A stretch of DNA of 6,004 bases from an uncultured beta proteobacterium (lineage in GTDB: Bacteria; Pseudomonadota; Gammaproteobacteria; Burkholderiales; Rhodocyclaceae). This document shows positions 1-6,004 of this stretch, in pieces. Positions within the stretch are counted from its first letter, which is position 1. Every line of letters starts with the position of its first letter. The position numbers and the translations under genes are program-made. Below the pieces are notes generated by a model. The model was not told the origin of the DNA and made no database searches. It was given only the letters and a program-made list of their open reading frames with translations. Location: assembly GCA_903930395.1 (NCBI GenBank), contig CAIYYE010000403.1:1-6004 (forward strand), given 5' to 3'.

Positions 1-950
1 ACCTCGGCGCCCTGCTCTTCGCCTACCTCGAACCGACCAAGCTGCCGCGCACCGAACTCGAAACGATCAACGTCTGCACGCGGCAACTGGCTGCCTATGC
101 ACAGGTCGCCGAGGTCACACCGGACACCGGCATCGGCCAGACCGATGGCCACGCCTTTCTGGTTCGCCCCGACGAAGGCAATCCCGGCTATCCGCTCATG
201 CGCATACCGTCCGGAACCTCCGTTTTCGGGGGCCTGCTCGTCGATTGCAATCTGGTCATCGCGGCGCTCGACCGCAATCTCATGCGCCGCCCCGGCAAGA
301 CCATCGACCCCGATCTCAACGCCTCGCCAGCCCTGCTCCAGACGCTACGCCTGGCCATCAGCGGCAAGAGCGCCCGCCGTTTTAGCAGGACCCGTTTTCG
401 TCCACGCGGCGACCTCGTCAGTGGCTTCGGCTCGGTCCTCAGCCTGCTCGACGGCAACGCCCTGTCCCGCCGCGCAGTTGATTCGGCCTCGCGCTACGAC
501 GGCCGGGATTACTCGAGCAGCGAATGGGCCATGATCGACGAAAGCCCGGACGGTTTCCTGCTCCGCTTCATCAAGGGCGAGAAACGCAAGCTCGGCGCCG
601 GCGACATCGTTGCCCTGCAACCGCGTGAATCGAGCAAGATTCACGTCTGCCTGGTCCGTCGTATCTCGTCGTCCGACGTTCGGCTCGAACTCGGCTTGCA
701 GCTGATGTCGCCACAGGTCAGCGTCGTCGACATCGTGGCCGACGAATCAACGGAACAGCGGGCCGTCTTCCTGCACAGCCTGCCCGCCTATGGCAAGCAT
801 TCCGGATTGATTACCGCGCCCGGCACCTACCGGACCGGCCAGCAAATCACCCTCAAGCTGCCGGGGCACTCGCTGCACCGGCAAATCGGGACATGCATGG
901 AAGCCAATGAAGGACTAGAATTCTTCGCCCTGGATCAGCCCCACACCTAA
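1..950 (+). CDS. C-terminal part of an uncharacterised protein, possibly PilZ-like (5' end outside window)
   Basis: The reading frame is open from base 3 to the TAA at 948-950, giving 315 visible residues; the true start lies upstream of the window. No signal peptide or clear membrane segment is visible in this part. Around visible residues 175-205 the pattern WAMIDESPDGFLLRF followed by KLGAGDIVAL resembles the c-di-GMP-binding PilZ fold: D179-x-S181-x-x-G184 matches the D/NxSxxG motif, and a basic arginine-rich stretch (residues 125-135, ARRFSRTRFRPR) lies about 45 residues before it, farther than the usual gap after an RxxxR motif. The remainder (two beta-rich stretches up to the C-terminus) I do not recognise. 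The stop overlaps the next start as TAATG, so the gene is probably cotranscribed and translationally coupled with rlmJ. The reading frame is solid; a PilZ-type role is only an inference, and a degenerate non-binding PilZ fold is equally possible. Confidence 0.5.
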   Translation, partial: LGALLFAYLEPTKLPRTELETINVCTRQLAAYAQVAEVTPDTGIGQTDGHAFLVRPDEGNPGYPLMRIPSGTSVFGGLLVDCNLVIAALDRNLMRRPGKTIDPDLNASPALLQTLRLAISGKSARRFSRTRFRPRGDLVSGFGSVLSLLDGNALSRRAVDSASRYDGRDYSSSEWAMIDESPDGFLLRFIKGEKRKLGAGDIVALQPRESSKIHVCLVRRISSSDVRLELGLQLMSPQVSVVDIVADESTEQRAVFLHSLPAYGKHSGLITAPGTYRTGQQITLKLPGHSLHRQIGTCMEANEGLEFFALDQPHT

Positions 951-1795
951 TGCTCAGCTACCGCCATGCCTTTCACGCCGGCAACCATGCCGACGTACTG
1001 AAACACCTCATCCTGATCGAAATCGCCGAATACATGGCTGAAAAGCCGGCGCCCTTCTGGATCATCGACACCCACGCCGGGGCAGGGCGTTATGCGCTGG
1101 ATTCCGCCCATGCCAGCAAGCTCGCCGAATACCGCGACGGCGTCGGCCGGCTCTGGGAAGCCAAGGGCCTGCCCAAGGCAGCGCTCAATTACCTCGATTT
1201 CGTCAAGATGCTCAACGCGGACGGCCAGTTGCGCCATTACCCGGGTTCGCCGTGGCTGGCCCGGCAGTTGCTGCGTGACAGCGACCGCCTGCGCCTCTAC
1301 GAAATGCACAGCACTGACGGCAAGCTGCTGACCGAGTGCTTCAAGGGCAGCGGCCGCGCCGTGGCGATCACCCAGGGTGACGGATTCCTTGGCCTCAAGG
1401 CCATCCTGCCCCCACCGCCACGCCGGGCGCTGGTCCTCATCGACCCCTCCTATGAAACGAAGAACGACTACACGGCTGTCATCAAGGCCCTGCAGGATTC
1501 GCTGACGCGCTTTGCCACCGGCACCTACGCGCTGTGGTATCCCATGCTGGGCAAACCGGAATCGCGCCAGTTACCGGACAAACTCAAACGTCTGGGTGCC
1601 GCCAACTGGCTGCATGCCACGCTCGAGGTCAAGGCCCCGTCGCGCGACGGCTATGGCATGCACGGCAGCGGCATGTTCATCATCAACCCGCCGTGGACGC
1701 TGGAAAAAACCCTGCACGACACACTGCCGACACTGGCCACCCTGCTCGCCCAGGGGGACGGCGCGAAATACACGCTGGAGAGCGAGACGACGTAG
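950..1795 (+). CDS. rlmJ: 23S rRNA (adenine(2030)-N6)-methyltransferase RlmJ
   Basis: This 281-residue protein matches RlmJ (formerly YhiR/ComJ, DUF519) in length (E. coli about 280) and in motifs. RlmJ uses S-adenosylmethionine to methylate N6 of A2030 in 23S rRNA in the cytoplasm. The family signature is at the very N-terminus (MLSYRHAFHAGNHADVLKH, residues 1-19). The SAM-binding motif I is DTHAGAGRY at 40-48, YPGSP is at 97-101, the catalytic motif IV appears as DPSYE at 165-169, and the C-terminal FIINPPW block is at 243-249. E. coli has DPPY at motif IV; the serine here is a mild substitution that keeps the Asp, first Pro and Tyr. The ATG at 950 overlaps the TAA of the preceding gene and has no clear Shine-Dalgarno sequence, so translation probably depends on coupling. 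The signature beginning at Met1 fixes the start. It converges on the pyrophosphohydrolase gene with a 19-base gap and no obvious terminator hairpin between them. Confidence 0.95.
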   Translation: MLSYRHAFHAGNHADVLKHLILIEIAEYMAEKPAPFWIIDTHAGAGRYALDSAHASKLAEYRDGVGRLWEAKGLPKAALNYLDFVKMLNADGQLRHYPGSPWLARQLLRDSDRLRLYEMHSTDGKLLTECFKGSGRAVAITQGDGFLGLKAILPPPPRRALVLIDPSYETKNDYTAVIKALQDSLTRFATGTYALWYPMLGKPESRQLPDKLKRLGAANWLHATLEVKAPSRDGYGMHGSGMFIINPPWTLEKTLHDTLPTLATLLAQGDGAKYTLESETT

Positions 1796-1814
1796 TTGCC
1801 TGGAGTCGAGGCCG

Positions 1815-2168
1815 CTAGAGCTCCGTATATTTGGCCCGTGAGCCATAGGCTTTTTCGACCGGATACTTGAGCTCGTTTTTCGCCAGTTTGGCGTGGGTAG
1901 CAGCGGCCAGGTCGATGCCAGTCTTGTCGGCGATGAGCAGCAGGTAGAGCAGGATGTCGGCGCATTCGTCGCGCAGGGCTTCGGCCGCCTGCGGGTCGGC
2001 TGGCAGCGCCTCGACTTCGGCGTCGCTCTTCCATTGGGTCAGTTCGAGCAATTCGGCTGACTCGAGGTTGAGCGAGGTGATCAGGTTGCGCAGGGTATGA
2101 AACTGCCGCCAGTCGCGGGCATCGCGAAAGGCCCGTATGGCGGCGGTCAAGGCCGATAAATCGCTCAT
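1815..2168 (-). CDS. MazG-superfamily nucleotide pyrophosphohydrolase (dCTP pyrophosphatase/RS21-C6-like)
   Basis: The 117-residue protein has the layout of all-alpha NTP pyrophosphohydrolases, which hydrolyse (d)NTPs, often non-canonical ones, to the monophosphate plus pyrophosphate and so clean the nucleotide pool. The N-terminal WRQFHTLRNLITSL (20-33) followed by ESAELLELTQW (36-46) resembles DCTPP1/RS21-C6 rather than full-length two-domain MazG. The metal-binding acidic motifs are E36xxE39 and, one helix later, E68xxD71 in DECADILLYLLLIAD (67-81). The C-terminus KNELKYPVEKAYG is also typical of the family. The start is ATG (complement of 2166-2168), supported by a GAGG Shine-Dalgarno eight bases upstream; the frame stays open much farther 5' but only as an antisense shadow of the carbonic-anhydrase gene. 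It is transcribed divergently from that gene. Family assignment is firm; the substrate is inferred. Confidence 0.9.
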   Translation of the reverse strand: MSDLSALTAAIRAFRDARDWRQFHTLRNLITSLNLESAELLELTQWKSDAEVEALPADPQAAEALRDECADILLYLLLIADKTGIDLAAATHAKLAKNELKYPVEKAYGSRAKYTEL

Positions 2169-2184
2169 CTCGAAATCCTCACGA
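2169..2184 (-). promoter_or_regulatory. Ribosome binding site that fixes the pyrophosphohydrolase start
   Basis: Read on the minus strand, GTGAGGATTTCGAG directly precedes the ATG, placing GAGG eight bases from the start codon. This supports the 117-residue form over a much longer open frame running back through the divergent gene. Confidence 0.6.
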
Positions 2185-2286
2185 CAGAATGGCCCGATCA
2201 TGCCAGCCCGACCCGGACAGGGCAATGCAGGTAATATTGGCGATGACTCGGTCAAGGCCAAAACCCTGCCAATTTTCAAAACCATC

Positions 2287-2292
2287 AAGGAG
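2287..2292 (+). promoter_or_regulatory. Shine-Dalgarno AAGGAG of the carbonic-anhydrase-family gene
   Basis: A perfect AAGGAG lies five bases before the ATG at 2298. This is the strongest ribosome binding site on the plus strand of the window and fixes this start. Confidence 0.85.
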
Positions 2293-2297
2293 CCCGC

Positions 2298-2819
2298 ATG
2301 TCCCTCTTCCGCCTCGGCGACAAACAGCCCCAGCTCGGCGACAACACCTGGATCGCCGCCAACGCCACGGTCATCGGCGACGTTCGCCTCGGGGCCAACA
2401 GTTCGATCTGGTGGAATGCCACGCTGCGCGGCGATAACGATCCCATCCACATCGGCGACAACACCAATATCCAGGACGGCTCGGTGCTGCATACCGATGA
2501 AGGCGTCCCCATGCATATCGGCAACAACGTCACCGTCGGCCATCTCGTCATGCTGCACGGCTGTACGGTCGGTGACGGCAGCCTGATCGGCATCGGCTCG
2601 GTTATTCTCAACCGCGCCGTGATCGGCAAGGGTTGCATCGTCGGGGCCAATACCCTGATCCCGGAGGGGAAGGTTTTCCCCGACCGGGTGCTCATCGTCG
2701 GTTCGCCCGGCAAGGTGGTGCGCGAACTGAGCGATCAGGATGTCGCCAATCTGCAAAAGTCGGCCGAGCACTACGTCGCCAACGCCCGGCGCTATCGCGA
2801 CACGCTGTCACCGGTTTGA
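2298..2819 (+). CDS. Gamma carbonic anhydrase family protein (YrdA-like left-handed beta-helix)
   Basis: The 173-residue protein consists mainly of hexapeptide repeats (I/L/V-G-x-N/D-x-x pattern, residues about 12-130), which fold into a trimeric left-handed beta-helix, followed by a C-terminal helix (about 144-168). Residues equivalent to the Methanosarcina Cam active site can be read: R44 and D46 (RGD), N57, Q59 and D60 (NTNIQDGS), and the three zinc-ligand histidines H65 (VLHTDE), H82 and H87 (GHLVMLHG). This supports a metal site at the subunit interface. Like bacterial YrdA/CaiE-type members it lacks the long acidic loop of Cam, so carbonic anhydrase activity (CO2 + H2O to bicarbonate) is possible but unproven; many such proteins show little or no activity. 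There is no signal peptide, so it is cytoplasmic. It is the first gene of a plus-strand run with the secreted HEMRH protein and the AlkD-type gene. Family confident, activity uncertain. Confidence 0.9.
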   Translation: MSLFRLGDKQPQLGDNTWIAANATVIGDVRLGANSSIWWNATLRGDNDPIHIGDNTNIQDGSVLHTDEGVPMHIGNNVTVGHLVMLHGCTVGDGSLIGIGSVILNRAVIGKGCIVGANTLIPEGKVFPDRVLIVGSPGKVVRELSDQDVANLQKSAEHYVANARRYRDTLSPV

Positions 2820-2842
2820 TTCGCACGGCCCACCAACGCCGC

Positions 2843-3523
2843 GTGATCGGGCGGTTTTACTTGCTGCTCCTGCTGGCGCTCGCCGGCCCGGCCGGGGCCG
2901 ATCCCTGCGACCAGTTGCCGAAACCTTCGGTGACGGTCCAACGCATCGAGGTTCCGATTACCTACAACACGGAATACAGCTTCCGCGCCCTCAACACGAT
3001 CGCCGCCGAACTGGCTCGTCCCGGCAGGCATGTCCTGGGCCTGACGCGCGGCAACGCGATGGTGAGTTTTGCCTCGAATTCGCCATCGATCACCGATGCC
3101 CGCGGGCGCTGGGAATGCGCCAGCCCGCAGATCACGCTGCGCTACGGATTCAATCCGATGACCGTCTACGTGGCCAGGGAATTCCCGCGGGGAACTTGCG
3201 CCTACCGGGAAATCCACGACCACGAGATGCGCCACGTCGAAACCTACCAGCGGCACATCGTCGCTCTCGAAAAGGAATTGACGGAAGCCCTGAACGCCCG
3301 TTTTGCCGCCGACAAAGTCTGGCGCGGGCCGGTCGGCCAGGCCGGCCGCCTGATCCAGCAGGAGTTCGATACGCGCTGGGCACCCTACGTCCAGCAACAG
3401 ATCAGGCGCGCCGACGAGGCTCAGGCGAAGATAGACACAGCCGCAGAATATGAGCGCGTCGCCAATGCCTGCAACGGCGAGATCAAGAAAGTACTCGGCG
3501 GCAACGCCAGGGGAAAATCGTGA
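2843..3523 (+). CDS. Secreted/periplasmic protein with HExxH motif, putative zinc metallopeptidase (DUF922-like?)
   Basis: I do not recognise a named gene. From the GTG at 2843 the product is 226 residues. It opens with a short signal peptide (IGRFYLLLLLALAGPAGA, likely cut after A19 before DPC), so it should be exported by Sec. The central motif is HDHEMRHVETY, with HEMRH at 127-131, the zincin HExxH arrangement; a third metal ligand cannot be assigned by eye. Four cysteines remain in the mature chain (C22, C92, C119, C210), an even number suited to disulfides in the periplasm. The C-terminal third (about 138-218) is mostly charged helix. The arrangement recalls secreted DUF922-type predicted proteases, but I hold that loosely. 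The start lacks a Shine-Dalgarno; a TTG at 2816 overlapping the previous stop would add nine residues and also gives a plausible signal peptide. Its stop overlaps the AlkD-type start (GTGA). Confidence 0.5.
   Translation: MIGRFYLLLLLALAGPAGADPCDQLPKPSVTVQRIEVPITYNTEYSFRALNTIAAELARPGRHVLGLTRGNAMVSFASNSPSITDARGRWECASPQITLRYGFNPMTVYVAREFPRGTCAYREIHDHEMRHVETYQRHIVALEKELTEALNARFAADKVWRGPVGQAGRLIQQEFDTRWAPYVQQQIRRADEAQAKIDTAAEYERVANACNGEIKKVLGGNARGKS
3509..3514 (+). promoter_or_regulatory. Shine-Dalgarno AGGGGA of the AlkD-type gene
   Basis: AGGGGA lies five bases before the GTG at 3520, inside the end of the preceding gene. It supports GTG as the start codon, overlapping the upstream TGA as GTGA. 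Confidence 0.7.
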
Positions 3524-4173
3524 GCGACTTTGCAGCCCGCATCCAGCAAGCCCTGACCCCGCTGGCCGACGCCGGCAGAGCGAGGGGCATGGCAGCCTAC
3601 ATGAAAGACCAGTTCGCTTTTTTCGGCATCCAGACCCCGCCACGTCGCCTGGCGACATTGGCCATCCTGCGCGCCTACCCTGGCGACCCGGTCGAAGCCG
3701 CCCGCGAACTCTGGGCCCTGCCCGAACGCGAATACCAGTACGTTGCCGTCGACCTTTTGCGCCAGCATCACAAGCGCCTGAAGCGCAGCGACCTGCCGGC
3801 ACTGGAAGGGCTGGTGCAGGAGAAATCCTGGTGGGACTCGGTCGATGGCCTGGCCGTGAGCATAGGCAAGCTCGTCGCGCGCGAACCGGACCTGGTCAAG
3901 CGCATGGATGCCCTGATCGACGCGCCCGATTTCTGGCTGCGCCGCATTGCCCTGCTGCATCAACTGGATCGGAAGGAAAAGACCGACACGGCACGACTCT
4001 TCGATTACTGTCTGCGTTGTGCCGACGAGCGCGAGTTCTTCATCCGCAAGGCCATCGGCTGGGCATTGCGCCAATACGCCCGGACCGACCCGCTTGCTGT
4101 CCGCGACTTTCTCGACGCCCACCGGGAACGCTTGTCCGGGCTATCGTTCAGGGAAGCCGCCAAGCACCTGTAA
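3520..4173 (+). CDS. DNA alkylation repair protein, AlkD-family DNA glycosylase
   Basis: The 217-residue all-helical protein matches the AlkD family (HEAT-like repeats), DNA glycosylases that remove positively charged N3- and N7-alkylpurines without flipping the base. The N-terminal block AAYMKDQFAFFGIQTPPRR (25-43) is characteristic and carries the family Tyr (Y27). Three further residues correspond in spacing to the Bacillus cereus AlkD site (W109, D113, W187): W105 and D109 in SWWDSVDG (103-110) and W181 in RKAIGWALRQYA (176-187). The arginine pair in FWLRRIALL (138-146) is also conserved. With all of these in place the enzyme looks intact. The start is GTG with a good AGGGGA five bases upstream, overlapping the secreted-protein stop by four bases, so translation is probably coupled. 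The TAA stop lies within the template for the U-tract of the convergent fliW terminator. Family assignment is strong; in vivo substrate range is inferred from the family. Confidence 0.9.
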   Translation: MSDFAARIQQALTPLADAGRARGMAAYMKDQFAFFGIQTPPRRLATLAILRAYPGDPVEAARELWALPEREYQYVAVDLLRQHHKRLKRSDLPALEGLVQEKSWWDSVDGLAVSIGKLVAREPDLVKRMDALIDAPDFWLRRIALLHQLDRKEKTDTARLFDYCLRCADEREFFIRKAIGWALRQYARTDPLAVRDFLDAHRERLSGLSFREAAKHL

Positions 4174-4202
4174 AAAATCCACGACCAGCGTGATCGTGGA
4201 TT
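4171..4202 (-). terminator. Intrinsic terminator of fliW
   Basis: AATCCACGA (4176-4184) and TCGTGGATT (4194-4202) form a perfect 9-bp stem with a 9-base loop. Read on the minus strand the stem is followed by TTTTTTA, the U-tract of a Rho-independent terminator, about 40 bases past the fliW stop. On the plus strand the stem is followed only by TTCTCC, so it should work poorly for the convergent gene. The U-tract is templated by the A-run immediately after, and including, the TAA of the AlkD-type gene. Confidence 0.8.
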
Positions 4203-4242
4203 CTCCGCTGCAACGCTCACCAACAACAGAGCGGCGTTACCT

Positions 4243-4686
4243 TCAGACCGAACTGGCCAGATTCGACAAGGTAATGTTCGGACGCATGCTTTCCATGATT
4301 TTATGCAGGCCGACCCGAGCACGGGTATTGATCACCAGCGGGGCGCGCAGGATAGGCATTATCCCCGACTTACCCTCTTCGTTCTGCTTGAAGAGAATCT
4401 GCATGACCAGCACATCCTCGGCAGCGGGCGACTGCAGCAGGGCATTTTCGGCATCGTTGAGGACCAGCTCGTAGTTGTAACCGAGGGTCGTCGGATCAAC
4501 AATCTCGAAGGCCAGGGTCGGCTCGTCGAGTGACTGCAGCGTATAAGTAGCCGGATTCTCCTTGCCCTCTTCGTGGGCCAGCATGAAGCGCTTGCTCTGC
4601 TCAAAGCCGGCCAGACCGGCCGGGAAATTGATCACTTTTTCCGGGCTGACTTCAATCGTGCCAAACAAATAGGTTTCAATTTTCAT
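4243..4686 (-). CDS. fliW: Flagellar assembly factor FliW
   Basis: The 147-residue protein matches FliW in length (about 130-150) and sequence: the N-terminal strand METYLFG-type start, the hallmark [18 protein letters not shown] (19-36), the [16 protein letters not shown] block (50-65), and the conserved C-terminal [12 protein letters not shown] segment (120-131). FliW binds flagellin and, when free, binds CsrA and relieves CsrA repression of flagellin translation, so it links filament assembly to flagellin synthesis in the cytoplasm. The start is ATG (complement of 4684-4686) with an ideal GAGGAG five bases upstream. The frame continues open far upstream over tex, but those residues show no FliW similarity. 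It stands alone between convergent and divergent neighbours, with its own terminator. No csrA or flagellin gene is in the window, so the usual neighbours are absent here. Confidence 0.9.
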   Translation of the reverse strand: MKIETYLFGTIEVSPEKVINFPAGLAGFEQSKRFMLAHEEGKENPATYTLQSLDEPTLAFEIVDPTTLGYNYELVLNDAENALLQSPAAEDVLVMQILFKQNEEGKSGIMPILRAPLVINTRARVGLHKIMESMRPNITLSNLASSV

Positions 4687-4697
4687 TTTTTCTCCTC
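4687..4697 (-). promoter_or_regulatory. Ribosome binding site of fliW
   Basis: On the minus strand GAGGAG is followed by AAAAA and then ATG. This strong site fixes the fliW start and rules out the 549-codon open frame that runs back across tex. Confidence 0.85.
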
Positions 4698-4803
4698 GCA
4701 AATGGAATAAAGCCTGCTGCATCCTACACCATGCTTGAACGGTTGTATTTTCCAGCCGGATTGCGCATAGTGCACCCCCCATTTTTGCTGCGCTGCCGCA
4801 CCC
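4687..4803. promoter_or_regulatory. Divergent fliW/tex promoter region
   Basis: This 117-base spacer is visibly AT-richer than the flanking genes. For tex a weak sigma-70-like pair is TTGTAT (4743-4748) and CATAGT (4766-4771) with a 17-base spacer. For fliW, AATACA (complement of 4744-4749) and TAGGAT (complement of 4721-4726) are also 17 bases apart. Both pairs are poor matches and overlap each other. I find no sigma-28 (TAAA/GCCGATAA) or sigma-54 (GG/GC) flagellar promoter. Confidence 0.45.
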
Positions 4804-6004
4804 ATGCTGCCATCCATCGAACACCGCATTGCCGCCGAACTCGGCGTCCGCCCGGCCCAGGTCAATGCCGCCATTGCCCTGCTCGACGAAGGTGCCACCG
4901 TGCCTTTCATCTCGCGTTACCGCAAGGAGGCGACCGACGGCCTTGATGACACCCAGCTGCGCAATCTGGAAGAACGCCTGGGCTATCTGCGCGACCTCGA
5001 AGACCGGCGCAGCGCCATCCTCGCCAGCATCGAGGAACAAGGCAAGCTGACGCCCGAACTCAAGGCCGAGATCAGCGATGCTGAAACCAAGCAGCGCCTC
5101 GAAGACCTCTACCTGCCCTACAAGCAGAAGCGCCGGACCAAGGCCCAGATCGCCCGCGAAGCCGGCATCGAGCCGCTTGCCCTCGGCCTCCTGGCCGACC
5201 CCAACCTGACGCCGGATAACGAGGCAGAAAAATACCTCAACGCCGAGGCCGGCTTTGCCGATGCCCGCGCCGTGCTCGATGGCGCCCGCCAGATCCTCAT
5301 GGAAAAGTTTGCTGAGGATGCCGAATTGCTCGGCCTGTTGCGCCAGTATCTGAGCGAACACGGCCATGTCCGCTCGACCGTGGTTGCCGGCAAGGAAACC
5401 GAAGGCGCCAAGTTCCGCGACTGGTTCGACTTTGCCGAGCCGGTGGCGAGCATGCCCTCGCACCGCGCCCTCGCCCTGCTGCGCGGCCGCAATGAAGGCA
5501 TGTTGCAGGTGGCGCTGGTCCTCGATTCCGAACTTGACCCGGAGGCCATCAAGCCGGGCACGCAGAACCCCTGCGAACAGCGCATTGCCGTGCGCTTCGG
5601 CATCAAGCCGCAGAACCGCCCGGCCGACAAGTGGCTGGCCGACACCGTGCGCTGGACCTGGAAGGTCAAGGTCTACACCCACCTCGAACTCGAACTCATG
5701 AACGAGCTGCGCGAGCGCGCCGAGGAAGAAGCCATCCGCGTTTTCGGGCGCAATCTCAAGGATCTGCTGCTCGCCGCCCCGGCCGGCCAACATGTCACCA
5801 TGGGCATTGACCCCGGCATCCGCACCGGCTGCAAGATCGCCATCGTCGACGCCACCGGCAAGATGCTCGACCACGCCACCATCTACCCGCACGAGCCGCG
5901 CTGCGACTGGGACGGCTCGCTATCCACCATCGCCCGCCTGGCCGCCAAACACCAGGTCAGCCTGGTCGCCATCGGCAACGGCACGGCCAGCCGCGAAACC
6001 GACA
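4804..6004 (+). CDS. tex: Tex-family transcription accessory protein (3' end outside window)
   Basis: The first 400 codons of Tex are present, open to the window end; family members are about 770-790 residues, so roughly half is missing. Tex is a cytoplasmic nucleic-acid-binding protein related to eukaryotic Spt6, implicated in transcription and first known from toxin gene expression in Bordetella. The N-terminal helical part reads exactly as the family: [22 protein letters not shown] (about 25-46), [22 protein letters not shown] (about 100-121) and [14 protein letters not shown] (about 219-232). The YqgF/RNase H-like domain begins at [19 protein letters not shown] (about 331-349, D336 being the position of the first acidic residue) and is cut just after [13 protein letters not shown]. 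The helix-hairpin-helix and C-terminal S1 RNA-binding domains lie beyond the window. The ATG at 4804 is the first start after an in-frame TAG at 4768-4770 and matches the usual N-terminus, although no Shine-Dalgarno precedes it. Confidence 0.95.
   Translation, partial: MLPSIEHRIAAELGVRPAQVNAAIALLDEGATVPFISRYRKEATDGLDDTQLRNLEERLGYLRDLEDRRSAILASIEEQGKLTPELKAEISDAETKQRLEDLYLPYKQKRRTKAQIAREAGIEPLALGLLADPNLTPDNEAEKYLNAEAGFADARAVLDGARQILMEKFAEDAELLGLLRQYLSEHGHVRSTVVAGKETEGAKFRDWFDFAEPVASMPSHRALALLRGRNEGMLQVALVLDSELDPEAIKPGTQNPCEQRIAVRFGIKPQNRPADKWLADTVRWTWKVKVYTHLELELMNELRERAEEEAIRVFGRNLKDLLLAAPAGQHVTMGIDPGIRTGCKIAIVDATGKMLDHATIYPHEPRCDWDGSLSTIARLAAKHQVSLVAIGNGTASRETD

Larger units (their letters stand above)
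2169..2297. promoter_or_regulatory. Divergent intergenic region with candidate promoters
   Basis: This 129-base spacer is AT-richer than its surroundings and must carry the promoters of both flanking genes. On the plus strand a TAATAT (2232-2237) is a plausible -10, with a weak CCGACC (2208-2213) -35 at 18 bases. On the minus strand TTGACC (complement of 2250-2255) is a good -35, but the best -10 at a 16-base spacing (TACCTG) is poor. The existence of a divergent promoter region follows from gene orientation; the exact boxes are guesses. Confidence 0.5.

Noticed and set aside
1796..1814. Possible terminator between convergent rlmJ and the pyrophosphohydrolase
   Set aside because: Only a 4-bp GGAG/CTCC pairing is possible and there is no T-run on either strand.
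1815..2771. 318-codon minus-strand open frame extending the pyrophosphohydrolase
   Set aside because: The 5' part is antisense to the carbonic-anhydrase gene, and a Shine-Dalgarno sits right before the family-like start at 2168.
2792..3802. 336-codon minus-strand open frame opposite the secreted protein and the AlkD-type gene
   Set aside because: Low-complexity Arg/Gly/Ala composition, no recognisable domain, and both plus-strand genes have clear motifs and a coupled start.
4771..4790. Sigma-54-like TGCAC ... TTGC pattern upstream of tex
   Set aside because: The spacing and the GG of the -24 box do not fit the consensus.
4243..5892. 549-codon minus-strand open frame covering tex and fliW
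   Set aside because: Only the last 147 codons are FliW, with an ideal ribosome site at that start. The rest is an antisense shadow of tex caused by GC-biased codon use, and tex itself is a clear family match.

Overview
The window is GC-rich, densely packed chromosomal DNA. Codon choice is strongly GC-biased, and the protein sequences (RlmJ, Tex, FliW, a gamma-type carbonic anhydrase) read as betaproteobacterial, most like the Rhodocyclales (Dechloromonas/Azonexus/Azoarcus-type). That placement is inferred from recalled family sequences, not from a search. I see no mobile elements, CRISPR arrays, tRNA or rRNA genes, and no sign of recent gene transfer.

Layout. Bases 1-950 (+) hold the C-terminal part of a poorly characterised protein with a possible PilZ-like region. 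It overlaps the start of rlmJ (950-1795, +), a 23S rRNA adenine-N6 methyltransferase. Convergent to rlmJ is a short MazG-superfamily nucleotide pyrophosphohydrolase resembling dCTP pyrophosphatase (1815-2168, -). A 129-base divergent spacer separates it from a three-gene + strand run: a gamma-carbonic-anhydrase-family protein (2298-2819), a secreted protein with an HEMRH zinc-protease-type motif (about 2843-3523), and an AlkD-type DNA alkylation repair glycosylase (3520-4173). The last two overlap by four bases (GTGA). On the opposite strand lies fliW (4243-4686, -), a flagellar assembly factor. Its intrinsic terminator sits at 4171-4202, and its U-tract is templated by bases that include the stop codon of the AlkD-type gene. 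A 117-base divergent spacer then leads to tex (4804 to the window end, +), of which only the first 400 codons are present.

How the genes relate. This is mostly housekeeping and stress-related content: rRNA modification, nucleotide-pool cleaning, alkylation repair, an RNA-binding transcription accessory factor, and a flagellar/CsrA-linked regulator. The nucleotide pyrophosphohydrolase and the alkylation glycosylase share a loose genome-maintenance theme but are on opposite strands, so no common pathway is claimed. The least understood genes are the HEMRH secreted protein and the partial protein at the left edge. I do not see a convincing new multi-gene system here.
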